DNA of 64,000 nucleotides from Halisarca cf. caerulea (lineage: Eukaryota; Porifera; Demospongiae; Chondrillida; Halisarcidae), in NCBI GenBank assembly GCA_963170055.1, contig CAUJGJ010000368.1:966001-1030000 (forward strand), given 5' to 3'. Shown piece after piece: positions 43,517 through 60,769 of this stretch (position 1 is its first letter; each line of letters begins with the position of its first letter). A program made the translations under genes and the position numbers. A model generated the notes under the pieces. That model saw nothing but the letters and a program-made list of their open reading frames with translations. It made no database searches and had not been told where the DNA came from.

Positions 43517-45313
43517 AAGACAACGATGCAAATGAACAGCCAGGTATAGATGAAGAAGTAATTTCCTCCCCATCCAATGAAGAACAGAATGCCGCTGACG
43601 ATGATGGAGAGCAGAATATACTTGACCAGCATGCCCTTTATCTGATCCTTGATGAAGAACCCAACCGTCTGTAGGGGCCGAATATACAAGTTACATATAC
43701 ACTAGAAGGAAGCCATATGCACATCACATGCTTATCACATGACTAGGCTGCACACAAACAGACCTGGTTATAGAATCCATGTTAGGGGCAGAATACACAA
43801 GCCACGTATATACATTACAAGCAAGTCACATGCACATCACATGCTTATCACATGACTAGGCTGCACACAAACAGACCTGGTTATAGAATCCATGTTAGGG
43901 GCAGAATACACAAGCCACGTATATACATTACAAGCAAGTCACATGCACATCACATGCTTATCACATGACTAGGCTGCACACAAACAGACCTGGTTATAGA
44001 ATCCATGTTAGGGGCAGAATACACAAGCCACGTATATACATTACAAGCAAGTCACATGCACATCACATGCTTATCACATGACTAGGCTGCACACAAACAG
44101 ACCTGGTTATAGAATCTATGTTGGGGGCAGAATACACAAGCCACGTATATACAGTCACATCTGATTTATCCTACACTGGTTTATCCAGAAACCTCATTTA
44201 TCTGACACTCTGTTATAAATCCCCATCACTAAACTGTACACAATTTTACCTGATTTATCCGACACATTTATGGGGAACAGATTCCATTGATAAACCAGAG
44301 CCCACCGTACATTACAAGAAGTCACATGCACATCACATGCTTATCACATGCTTATCACGTGACTAGGCTACACACAAACAGACCTGGTTATTAAATCCAT
44401 GTTTCTGCTCCAGAACAAAAACACTGTATACTGTCCAGGGAAGGTCCACCAGGTCTTGGCAAAACTGGAACATGACTAAAAATATCACTGAGTGAATTAT
44501 CTGTTGAAATATGAGCAGGAAAAAGTTGGAAATCTTGAGTATGCAAAATATTCATGCAAGGGTATGCACACACAGGCTATGTACACACGTACACATGCAC
44601 ACGCGTGCACACACAAACACTTTGTGCACACACCTCATACTCAGATCCAAGGCCCATGGAGCTTAGTACTCGTCCAGCATAGGTCCAAAACAGATAGAAT
44701 ACATTGCCAAAAAGTATAAGCTGGACAAAGGAAGTAACTTTATAACTAAGGAATAATAATAATGAATTACACTTGAGTTCAGTCCAGTAAGCTTATTTGT
44801 TCTGGGGAGGCTTTTAGTTGCTAGCATAAATATGGAGGAAAGGGTCAGTAATGCTAGACTAATTAAGAGGGTCAAATACTGTATATACCCCTGCTACTTA
44901 AAACCTACACTCATTAGGACTTGAAAAAATAACTCCTTCCAGAATGCAAAGTTATGCTTGTCTATGTGGTACAGCCTTGTCTTCTTGAACGTTTCCGCAT
45001 CAAACACTCCATCCAGTTCTTCTGGTAGTTTCACTGTGGCCTTGACCAGTCTATGCTAGAAGGTGCATGGGGAAAATGTGGGGATCAATGATTTGCCACG
45101 AATCACTGCAGTACATTTTAGCCCACATACAAGGGCATCTTCTTGTATATAGCACACCACAACACAAAATGTCTGCCTGAAAACATTTCTCCTTGCTCAA
45201 CAACACCATCATAACATAAAAAATGAGATATGACCAACCTGTCTCCAAGAGAGATAGACGTCAAGAACGTACAGGACCCATAGAAATACCAAACATGGAG
45301 TGAAGTAGTCCAT
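41035..45313 (-). CDS. ZMPSTE24: CAAX prenyl protease 1 (ZMPSTE24/Ste24), complete, 9 exons
   Basis: Zinc metalloprotease of ER and nuclear membranes that cleaves C-terminal CAAX tripeptides and matures prelamin A-type substrates. Exons in transcript order: 45313-45239, 45055-44909, 44720-44634, 44500-44384, 43668-43516, 43209-42808, 42611-42519, 42214-42071, 41265-41035. All junctions are phase 0 and total 482 residues (human 475). The zinc motif HELGH is at 340-344 in exon 7, with the third ligand Glu at about 420 in [10 protein letters not shown]. Conserved blocks: [52 protein letters not shown]. Several hydrophobic segments match the multi-pass fold. The exon 6 loop is unusually rich in Lys and acidic residues. 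Introns carry (AC)n tracts, a 113-bp repeat and a hairpin. Confidence 0.95.
41390..41572. mobile_element. MITE in ZMPSTE24 intron 8
   Basis: Ends CAGTGGAACCTCTCTAATCT and GGATTAGAGAGGTTTTACTG. A second, more diverged one follows at about 41610-41746 (CAGTGAAGCCTCTATAATCC to GATCTTTCACTG). Confidence 0.65.
41791..42057 (+). repeat. (AC)n microsatellite, ZMPSTE24 intron 8
   Basis: AC with AAGC, AAAC and ATAC interruptions, beginning near the donor of exon 8 on the minus strand. Confidence 0.95.
42431..42490 (-). repeat. 60-bp hairpin-forming inverted repeat, ZMPSTE24 intron 7
   Basis: Arms GTCTAGCCGCTAGCC and GGGCTAGCTGCTAGAC, continued inward by CTTCTCC and GGAGAAG, pair over about 27 bp with three mismatches and a short GC loop. 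It sits in the sense strand of the intron. It could be a tiny MITE or an RNA hairpin; neither is shown. Confidence 0.7.
43276..43511 (+). repeat. (AC)n microsatellite, ZMPSTE24 intron 5
   Basis: Runs up to the exon 5 donor, which on the minus strand reads GTGAGTGTGTGTG, so the donor forms the edge of the tract. Confidence 0.95.
43674..44153. repeat. 113-bp tandem repeat, about four units, ZMPSTE24 intron 4
   Basis: GACCTGG repeats at 43761, 43874, 43987 and 44100, exactly 113 bp apart. Each unit contains a copy of the 3' end of exon 4 with its donor (minus strand ATAACCAG|GTCTGT). The real exon 4 end at 44384 lies in a further partial unit. Confidence 0.85.
44150..44309. mobile_element. MITE splitting the 113-bp repeat
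   Basis: TA-flanked insertion with ends CAGTCACATCTGATTTATCC and GATAAACCAGAGCCCACCG. The repeat unit resumes on the far side at CATTACAAG. Confidence 0.65.
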
Positions 45314-45353
45314 TCTCGTGTCTTTCCTGGCTGTCAGGTCACGTGATTGCAAA
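45314..45353. promoter_or_regulatory. 40-bp shared start region of ZMPSTE24 and RMC1
   Basis: Only 40 bp separate the two ATGs. It contains GTCACGTGAT (45338-45347), one base from the CLEAR element bound by TFEB/MiT factors. AAAATGGCGG at the RMC1 start is a YY1-like motif overlapping the ATG. The transcripts must have very short leaders or overlap. Confidence 0.6.
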
Positions 45354-47339
45354 ATGGCGGTTCAGAGCAGTAGTAGAGGATGTTTCTATTTGGAACTTTC
45401 TCAGCTTCCAATTACCTTTGGACCGATAGGAACGACAAACAGAGGATCCTTCTTTGATCCCTACAACAAACAAATGTTATGCGTACAGAACAACAACACC
45501 GATGTAAACGTGAAGGGACTTCTTTCTCGGGATAACTTCTTGCTGAATATTCCCTCCAAGGGTCCTGTGCGGTCGATCAAGTTTTCTGGCGGTAATCCCA
45601 AGGTTCTATCTATACAAAGGCGCTCGAACACGGTGGAATTTGTAACTGTGTTTTCAAGTAACGTAACGGAACTGTCCTTACCAAGAAAACCTCATAAGAA
45701 CGAAGCTGGAGAAATTTTGGATTTTTTCTGGGTTTTCCAGAACGAAATCGTTGTCGTTGTTCGAAAAGGAGGAATAGACACCTACTACTTCGATATTAAG
45801 AAGTTGGATTTCCGTTTAGCAAAATCAATTTCACTAAATGTTGGATGGTCTTTGTTTTGTCATGAAAACGAGGTTCTGTTGGTGCGTCTCAAAGACGACA
45901 ACCAGTTCTTCCTGTTCGGATTCAAAAGGGGATCAAGTCCACCAATATACAGAAAGGCGAAGTTCGACATTGATATACCCGTCCCATCTAACGCAGCTCG
46001 TGCTTTACTGATGCCAATTGATGTGGTTATTGTCAACCTCTATGGCACTGTGTACATTGCTGTGCGGCTTAGCATACCGGGACGCGAAACTGAGATTGTT
46101 CTCTACCATGTTTCACCTGATGGATCCACCCGCCCGGCACACCGGTTGGCAGTGGATGTAAAGCCTCCGTTCACAATGTCAGTTGTCGACAATCTTGTAG
46201 TTGTTCACCACCAGGTTTCAAGGACTTCAATGGTGTTTGATATTGCTTTGGAGGACCAGTACACACTGACCAGCTCGATTGCCCTCCATCGACCAATACT
46301 GTGTCCTCTACCAATAGCTCCATGTCTTGTCACCCCAAAGAAGGCCAGCGGGGGTAGATCTCCCGCTACACCCACACAAGGAAAGGAGCAGCCGGCTGAG
46401 ACAAGGGAGGCTGTAGAACTGTACTCCGTTTCGTGGGTCCTGTTTCAGCCAGACATCATCATTGATGTGCAGCTTGGGCTAATGTGGCAACTGAAGTTGA
46501 ATCTTGAAGGAGTCAAGAGCATGATGAGCGATAAAATCAAACTCGTTCGATTTCTCTTTAACAGGTCGGACGGGAAGAATTACATACTGTCCATTTGTCG
46601 AGAAGGTTTGGACAGCACCACTAAGATGCCTTTTGAAGTTATGTCGCCCATTTTTGACATCATTAGCATGGAGTTTAAACTGTCAGAGCACTCCAAGCAT
46701 CTTGGAGATGTCCACACCATGGATTCGGGTCGTCCAAAGAAGTTATTCACCATTAGTCCCACTGATCTGTACACCAAGGTGTTTATTCCGCACAAGGAGG
46801 GAAAAGCGTGTTCCCTGAAAGCACTTAGCACAGCTCTCTGTGAGTACGTCAGAACACTACACAAGCGTGAAGTCAAGGTGGACTCCTGCATCTATGAACT
46901 CATGATCAGTATACTTATGGAACAGAAGAATTTTTACCAACTGCAGCAGTTCATTCAGTACCACGTGATTGAGGATTCACAGCCTCTTGCCTGCCTCCTT
47001 CTTTCAAAGGAATTGGCATACCCAGCATCCTCACAGCTTGCACTCGATATGTACAGACGACAGCCAAACACAGAAGACGATATCATTGAGATTATGTTTT
47101 CAAAGGGCGAGATATTGACTGCTCTGCGATTGGTTAGAAGCTTGGGAAGAGAAAACGCAGTATCGGCAAGAAGATTTCTTGAAGCTGCTGCAAATGAAAG
47201 TGACAAAATGATCTTCTACAGTGTGTACAAATATTTTGAAGAACGAAACTTGCGCCTCAGGAATACAGCAGATTTTCCTCCCGGAGAGCAATGCCAACCT
47301 TTTACAGAACTCTTCAAGGAGTGGTTTTCAGATGACTAA
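45354..47339 (+). CDS. RMC1: Regulator of MON1-CCZ1 (RMC1/Mic1)
   Basis: Subunit of the MON1-CCZ1 Rab7 exchange factor that drives late-endosome and autophagosome maturation. Intronless here, 661 residues from ATG 45354 in AAAATGGCG context; an upstream GTG in frame is not a credible start. Conserved features: N-terminal beta-propeller-like half (CFYLELSQLPI, VRSIKFSGGN, SRTSMVFDIALE), VVDNLVVVHHQVS, WVLFQPDIIIDVQLG, and the C-terminal Mic1 domain (about 500-661) with FIQYHVIEDSQPLACLLLSK and the ending PGEQCQPFTELFKEWF. Length matches the human protein (about 657). It is head-to-head with ZMPSTE24. Confidence 0.92.
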   Translation: MAVQSSSRGCFYLELSQLPITFGPIGTTNRGSFFDPYNKQMLCVQNNNTDVNVKGLLSRDNFLLNIPSKGPVRSIKFSGGNPKVLSIQRRSNTVEFVTVFSSNVTELSLPRKPHKNEAGEILDFFWVFQNEIVVVVRKGGIDTYYFDIKKLDFRLAKSISLNVGWSLFCHENEVLLVRLKDDNQFFLFGFKRGSSPPIYRKAKFDIDIPVPSNAARALLMPIDVVIVNLYGTVYIAVRLSIPGRETEIVLYHVSPDGSTRPAHRLAVDVKPPFTMSVVDNLVVVHHQVSRTSMVFDIALEDQYTLTSSIALHRPILCPLPIAPCLVTPKKASGGRSPATPTQGKEQPAETREAVELYSVSWVLFQPDIIIDVQLGLMWQLKLNLEGVKSMMSDKIKLVRFLFNRSDGKNYILSICREGLDSTTKMPFEVMSPIFDIISMEFKLSEHSKHLGDVHTMDSGRPKKLFTISPTDLYTKVFIPHKEGKACSLKALSTALCEYVRTLHKREVKVDSCIYELMISILMEQKNFYQLQQFIQYHVIEDSQPLACLLLSKELAYPASSQLALDMYRRQPNTEDDIIEIMFSKGEILTALRLVRSLGRENAVSARRFLEAAANESDKMIFYSVYKYFEERNLRLRNTADFPPGEQCQPFTELFKEWFSDD

Positions 47340-48020
47340 AGATTGTCTTCTAGATTTAGTGTGTGAACAATTTTACTGAATATACTGTGTTTTATCATTT
47401 ACTGTGTAGTATGTATACTTTGGCTTTTAAATTTCCCCCCTAATCCCTAGTAAATGTATTATAATATGCATCGCGGCCATGTTGTATTAAGGACCACCCA
47501 CTTCCGGAAATAGACGAGGTGCAATTACCTAAACCACAGGCAAGATTTTACTCTTGTTTCTTCTCGCGGGTAGTGTTATCTCGAAGTAGACGCTCTTGAT
47601 CAGCTGTCGGTAAGTGTACGTGCCTACTGTTCATACAAATTCAAACGTTTGCGAGTAGAAACAGCCCCTACCACCTGTTACCGCTCTAGCTCCTACCTTC
47701 GCAGTTGACCTAAAATATGCTGATCTAAGAATATTCACAGCCTTCAATGAAATTCACGATGTGTCGACCTCCCCTCTTATCCGGGGAGAGATCGTGTAGA
47801 CCCCCCATCTTGTGCGCGAGAATGAGATTCGTTCGTTTGCACTGATACAGGTGTACATATGTGTGTGCTCAGTAGGGCATTTGAGTTGCCCTTTTGTTTC
47901 ACCAACGTTTTGTTTCAATTAGGGAGTGCTATTGGTAGATCAATGGTACCACGCGATGCCTTTAGTGTTTGTGAGTAAGATTTACGTTGTCCGGCGTTTT
48001 GTTTACAGGGAGAGACGGTC
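47340..48020 (+). promoter_or_regulatory. POU-gene promoter, 5' UTR exon and leader intron
   Basis: ACTTCCGGAAA (about 47500-47510) is a double ETS site and CGCGGCCATGTT (about 47473) is YY1-like. A likely non-coding first exon ends at 47609 (GTCG|GTAAGT). Acceptor TTTACAG ends at 48008, 12 bp before the ATG, so a ~400-bp leader intron is inferred. Confidence 0.5.
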
Positions 48021-49676
48021 ATGGCCACAAGCGAAGACACCTTGAATCGCATCAATGTCCTGGCAGGTCTCGCGGAAGACGTTGGAGGAAAGACCCCTGT
48101 GGAAGGTGGGCTCGAAGATGGGCTGGATCAGTTGGAATCTGACAAGCAAATTGCTCAGCAGCTGATGTCTCACATAATCAACAACAATTCCCTAACCAAG
48201 CCTGGTCCTGGTGTGGGTGGAGGTGTAGCAAGTAAGCTACAGACTACAACTTTGCCTGTCAACTTCAGCAGTAGTTTGGATTTGAGCAAGCTGATGAATC
48301 TGGGCAGTAGTAACATTATGGCTATTTCAGTGCCACCACAAGGAAGCAACTTGCTCCAGGGCCTCACCCCAAAACCAGCCGATGAACAAACATCCTGCAG
48401 TGGTACACCACCTTCGGGGAAGGCTGCCGATGTGTCGCAGCCCCTCGACATTGACGTCTCAGCAATGGTGTCACAAGGAGTTGTAGCTTCAAGCCAGTCT
48501 TTACTAAACACACTGCCAACATCTGATCAAGGGGCTGTATTGTTAGCCACTTCTTCTCAAGCAAGTGTTTTTTCATCACTGGGACAACAGACACCACTTG
48601 TGCTCAATTCCCAATCTCCGCTAATTCGTACTGCAAATGGGCAGACAGCCATATTGCTCAACCATCCACCAACTGGTCCGGGCGCACTTGGTATGACTGG
48701 TAACGTTACAGGTAGTCAGGGTCTGACACAGCTGGCAGCACTCCCAGGATCTGCCAACGTTATCACTATCCCTTTCTCGTTCGGTTCTTTGGGATCGCCC
48801 TTAAAACTCCAAGGCATCCCAGTGCAATCGTTTGTACAGTTACCGAAAGGCATTAAAGCTGATCTTCTACCTCAGGTGGATCTCAAGAAGGATGGCGAAG
48901 ATCCTGCAGACAGCCAGGCAGCAACAAAGTCTTTGATGGATATTCTGCAAGACCCAGAAATTCAACCAACTTCACCTGGCGATCCCAGCCTGCCTTCAGC
49001 TGTACCCACCATGAATGCTGTGACGTCATTCTCCCAAGCCACGAGCAGCCTGGTCTTTACGACCACAACTCCCACACCTGCTGTGCTGAGCCCTGTTGTT
49101 CAGCAAAATGGCAACAGTGTCAAGGGCCAGAAGGCATTTGCAGTGTCTAGAAAACGGCCCCTGGAGGTTGACGAAAGCATTGATACCGATGTTGAGGAAT
49201 TTGTCAAGATGTTTAAGCAGCGTAGGCAGGCACTTGGATACACTCAGATTGACGTTGGTAAACAGCTTGGCGAGAAATACAGTATGTCCTTAAGTCAGAC
49301 AACCATCTGTAGGTTTGAATCCATCATGCTTAGTGCACAGAACATGAAAAAAATCATGACCGTGTTGAAGAAATGGATGGAAGAAGCCACTTCCAAATAT
49401 GCAGACAAAGAAGCAAATTCTGGAAAGAAAAGTAGAAAAAGGAGAACAACCCTCACTCCCAGCATCAAAGCCAGCTTGGAGGAGTACTTTGTCAATCAGC
49501 CTAAGCCTGGATCGCAGGAATTGAGCAACATTGCAGAGAAAGTTGGCTTGGAATATGAAGTAGTTCGCGTCTGGTTTTGCAATAGAAGGCAGAAAATACG
49601 CCGTGAATCATCTGCTCCTGTAGACACCTTTTCAATGAAGCTAGAGAAGGACAGTGGCAGTGCAAACGACGACTGA
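48021..49676 (+). CDS. POU-domain transcription factor
   Basis: Single coding exon, 551 residues. Residues 1-385 are Ser/Gln/Thr/Pro-rich with hydrophobic patches, as in transactivation regions. The POU-specific domain spans 388-456 (FKQRRQALGYTQIDVGKQLG, SQTTICRFE), then a short 15-residue linker (457-471). The homeodomain spans about 472-529 (RKRRTTLTPS, EVVRVWFCNRRQKIRRE) with the POU hallmark Cys in WFCNRR. It should bind octamer-like DNA in the nucleus. GYTQ.DVG, SQTTICRFE and the homeodomain resemble class I (Pit-1-like) more than class VI; the class is uncertain without a tree. Confidence 0.92.
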   Translation: MATSEDTLNRINVLAGLAEDVGGKTPVEGGLEDGLDQLESDKQIAQQLMSHIINNNSLTKPGPGVGGGVASKLQTTTLPVNFSSSLDLSKLMNLGSSNIMAISVPPQGSNLLQGLTPKPADEQTSCSGTPPSGKAADVSQPLDIDVSAMVSQGVVASSQSLLNTLPTSDQGAVLLATSSQASVFSSLGQQTPLVLNSQSPLIRTANGQTAILLNHPPTGPGALGMTGNVTGSQGLTQLAALPGSANVITIPFSFGSLGSPLKLQGIPVQSFVQLPKGIKADLLPQVDLKKDGEDPADSQAATKSLMDILQDPEIQPTSPGDPSLPSAVPTMNAVTSFSQATSSLVFTTTTPTPAVLSPVVQQNGNSVKGQKAFAVSRKRPLEVDESIDTDVEEFVKMFKQRRQALGYTQIDVGKQLGEKYSMSLSQTTICRFESIMLSAQNMKKIMTVLKKWMEEATSKYADKEANSGKKSRKRRTTLTPSIKASLEEYFVNQPKPGSQELSNIAEKVGLEYEVVRVWFCNRRQKIRRESSAPVDTFSMKLEKDSGSANDD

Positions 49677-49821
49677 ATTGTTTGCATTTATTTAATTATT
49701 CGTTTCCACCAATATTTCTTGTTTGTAATCTCTTATCTTGACAATTCTCATATGCTTCACTTTTTTAACCCAGCATTTTTGCTCATCATTCACGATTGTT
49801 CATCGTTTTCAACACCATGTA

Positions 49822-49827
49822 AATAAA
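49822..49827 (+). terminator. Polyadenylation signal of the POU gene
   Basis: AATAAA in GTAAATAAAGTTTATT, 146 bp after the stop codon. Confidence 0.7.
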
Positions 49828-49851
49828 GTTTATTCATAGATAGAAGTAAAA

Positions 49852-50182
49852 CTACAGTGTAATTTCTCTAAACCGAACACCCTTGGGACCAAAGAAATGG
49901 TTCAGTTTAGAGAGGTTTCCGAATTAGAGAGGTTCTGTATGTACAGCAAATATAGAGAGCAGGACTTGAAAACATGTCCAGTTTAGAGAGCCGGGTTTTC
50001 AGACTACAGAGGGTTCAGTTCAGTTAGAGGTTTCACTGTAATTACAAGTGAAGTGTCATGGCTACCCAGTAAGGAGGTGCAGCTACATTATAATACAGTG
50101 GAACCTCTCTAAACCGAACCCTCTCAAAACTGAGCCATTTCTTTGGTCCCTAAGCTGTTTGGTTTGGAGAGGTTACACTGTA
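49852..50182. mobile_element. Two adjacent MITEs before RPS4
   Basis: The first spans about 49852-50042 (CAGTGTAATTTCTCTAAACC to AGAGGTTTCACTG). The second spans 50094-50182, TA-flanked, ends CAGTGGAACCTCTCTAAACC and GGTTTGGAGAGGTTACACTG. The second ends 34 bp before the NRF1-like site. Confidence 0.65.
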
Positions 50183-50215
50183 TTATGCAATATAAAATCT
50201 TCAGTATGTTACTTG

Positions 50216-50227
50216 TGCGCATGCGCA
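50216..50227. promoter_or_regulatory. NRF1-like palindrome in the RPS4 promoter
   Basis: TGCGCATGCGCA is a perfect match to the NRF1 consensus, 30 bp before the RPS4 ATG. A pyrimidine stretch (CTGTCTCTTC, about 50235-50244) could be the TOP-type start. Confidence 0.6.
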
Positions 50228-50257
50228 GTTGCACGCTGTCTCTTCGTACAAGACAAA

Positions 50258-51568
50258 ATGGTAGGTAACACAGCGTGGAAAACAATCGTCTCGATTAAGC
50301 TACATTTAGTTGCCCAGTGGTTTAGAAATACAAGTTATGATCTCTCCGTGTCTTTTTTATTTAGACCAGAGGACCTAGGAAGCATCTAAAGCGGTTAAAT
50401 GCACCCAAGCATTGGATGCTGGACAAACTTAGTGGACGATATGTTAGTTCTTTGTTACTGTTGCTGGGCAGGGTATGTTTGAGTATGTGTGTATATATAT
50501 ATTGATTTAGGCTCCACGTCCGTCGTGTGGTCCGCACAAGCTACGGGAATGCTTACCCCTTGTCATCTTCTTGAGAAACCGCTTAAAATATGCTCTAAAT
50601 GGTAAAGAGGTCATCAAAATTTTGGCTCAGCGATTGGTGAAGGTGGATGGTAAAGTCAGAACAGATCCTTGCTACCCAGCCGGATATATGGGTGAGCATG
50701 TGTATGTCATATGGTGTGTCGTTGGAATGGTGTAGCTATGGTAGTGTGTGCTCTTTTCTTGCAGATGTGATTCAAATCGACAAAACTGCTGAATTCTTCC
50801 GTCTCATGTACGATGTCAAGGGTCGCTTCACGATTCACAGGATAACCTCAGAAGAGTCAAAGGTTTGTGAACGCTGTGTTGCAGTCCTGTTTTCACAATG
50901 TGTTGGATGGCAGTCAGTATGCCATACATACATGTATGCTGGACAGCACCCTTGTTAGCTGGTGCTCAAAATGTGTGTGTGTGTGTGTGTACGTGCGCGC
51001 GTGCGTGTGTGTGTATGTGTGTGTGTGCATGCGTGCGTGTGTGTGAATTTTTATCCAAATACATGTTTAGTCATTCCCTTGCCCTCTGAGTTTCATGCCA
51101 GTGGAGTGTGACTGTATGTTTTATTATGTTGTCTTCTTGCAGTACAAGTTGGGAAAAGTGAGGAGAGTTCAAGTTGGGCCCAAAGGCATCCCTTTCTGCG
51201 TCACCCACGATGGAAGGACAATTCGTTATCCTGATCCGCTCATTCAAGTCAACGACACAGTGAAGATTAACATTGAAAGTGGGAAAATCACAGATTATGT
51301 TAAGTTCGAGACAGGCCAGGTTGCAATGGTTACAGGAGGTCGTAACTTGGGGCGTGTTGGGGTGATTGTAGCCAAGGAGAGACATCCGGGATCTCACGAT
51401 ATCGTGCAGCTAAAAGACACAGCTGGAAACACCTTTGCTACTCGACTTGGGAATGTCTTTGTGGTTGGGAAAGGAGCAAAGCCGTGGGTTTCTCTCCCGC
51501 GTGGAAAGGGCGTCAGGCTCACTATTGCTGAAGAGCGGGACAGGCGTATTGCCAGAGCAAATGCCTGA
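50258..51568 (+). CDS. RPS4: 40S ribosomal protein S4, complete, 5 exons
   Basis: Small-subunit rRNA-binding protein eS4. Exons: 50258-50260 (the ATG alone), 50365-50442, 50511-50691, 50765-50862, 51143-51568. They total 786 bp, 261 residues (human 263). The one-codon first coding exon is a familiar ribosomal-protein arrangement. Order of parts: N-terminal [21 protein letters not shown]4 RNA-binding region ([15 protein letters not shown]), central [12 protein letters not shown]-like [14 protein letters not shown]-terminal [23 protein letters not shown]-rich stretch sits in intron 4. Confidence 0.95.
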
Positions 51569-51706
51569 TTGACTGCAAAACTTTATTAATTTTCTGTATG
51601 AATGAGTGGTTATTTGGCTTCTAATTGAGTCACGTGTTCTAGTACTATGAATAACGTTATCTGGTTACTCGCTAGCCAGATCATAGACCCTATGCTCAGA
51701 TCGACA

Positions 51707-60316
<8,610 letters not shown>

Positions 60317-60570
60317 GTCCTCACAAAGAAGAATTTTGCTCTTCATTCAATACATTTTCCAGTACTCAATGCAGATTTTCAATACTTGAAGTATTCAAAC
60401 TGTACATGCCTGTGGTGTGTGCGTACATGATTAATGCTTTCTTTGCTTTAGATTTGGTATTGTATGCTATAGCATACGCATTGACATGTTACCACGGTGC
60501 CAAGTTTTGCAGTGTGTGTGTGTGTGTGTGTGTGGTGTGTGTGTGTGTTATGTGTGTGTGTGTGTGTGCG

Positions 60571-60603
<33 letters not shown>

Positions 60604-60769
60604 ATTCGTAAAATTAATAATCTTCCATGATTTCTGGCATCAAGTATAGTGACAGTTACATTTGTAAGATTGAAATTCATGCGCAGCTGTTTGATCATAA
60701 TTATGTTGAATTAAATTGCAAACGTGCATATTATCCAATGAATAAAAATATCCAGTTGTAAGTTTGGCA
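60317..60769. other. Shared 3' region of the membrane-protein and helicase genes
   Basis: The two genes are convergent here. It holds a TG tract (about 60510-60603) and AATAAA at 60741-60746 on the plus strand, a candidate poly(A) signal for the membrane-protein gene. No other gene. Confidence 0.55.
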
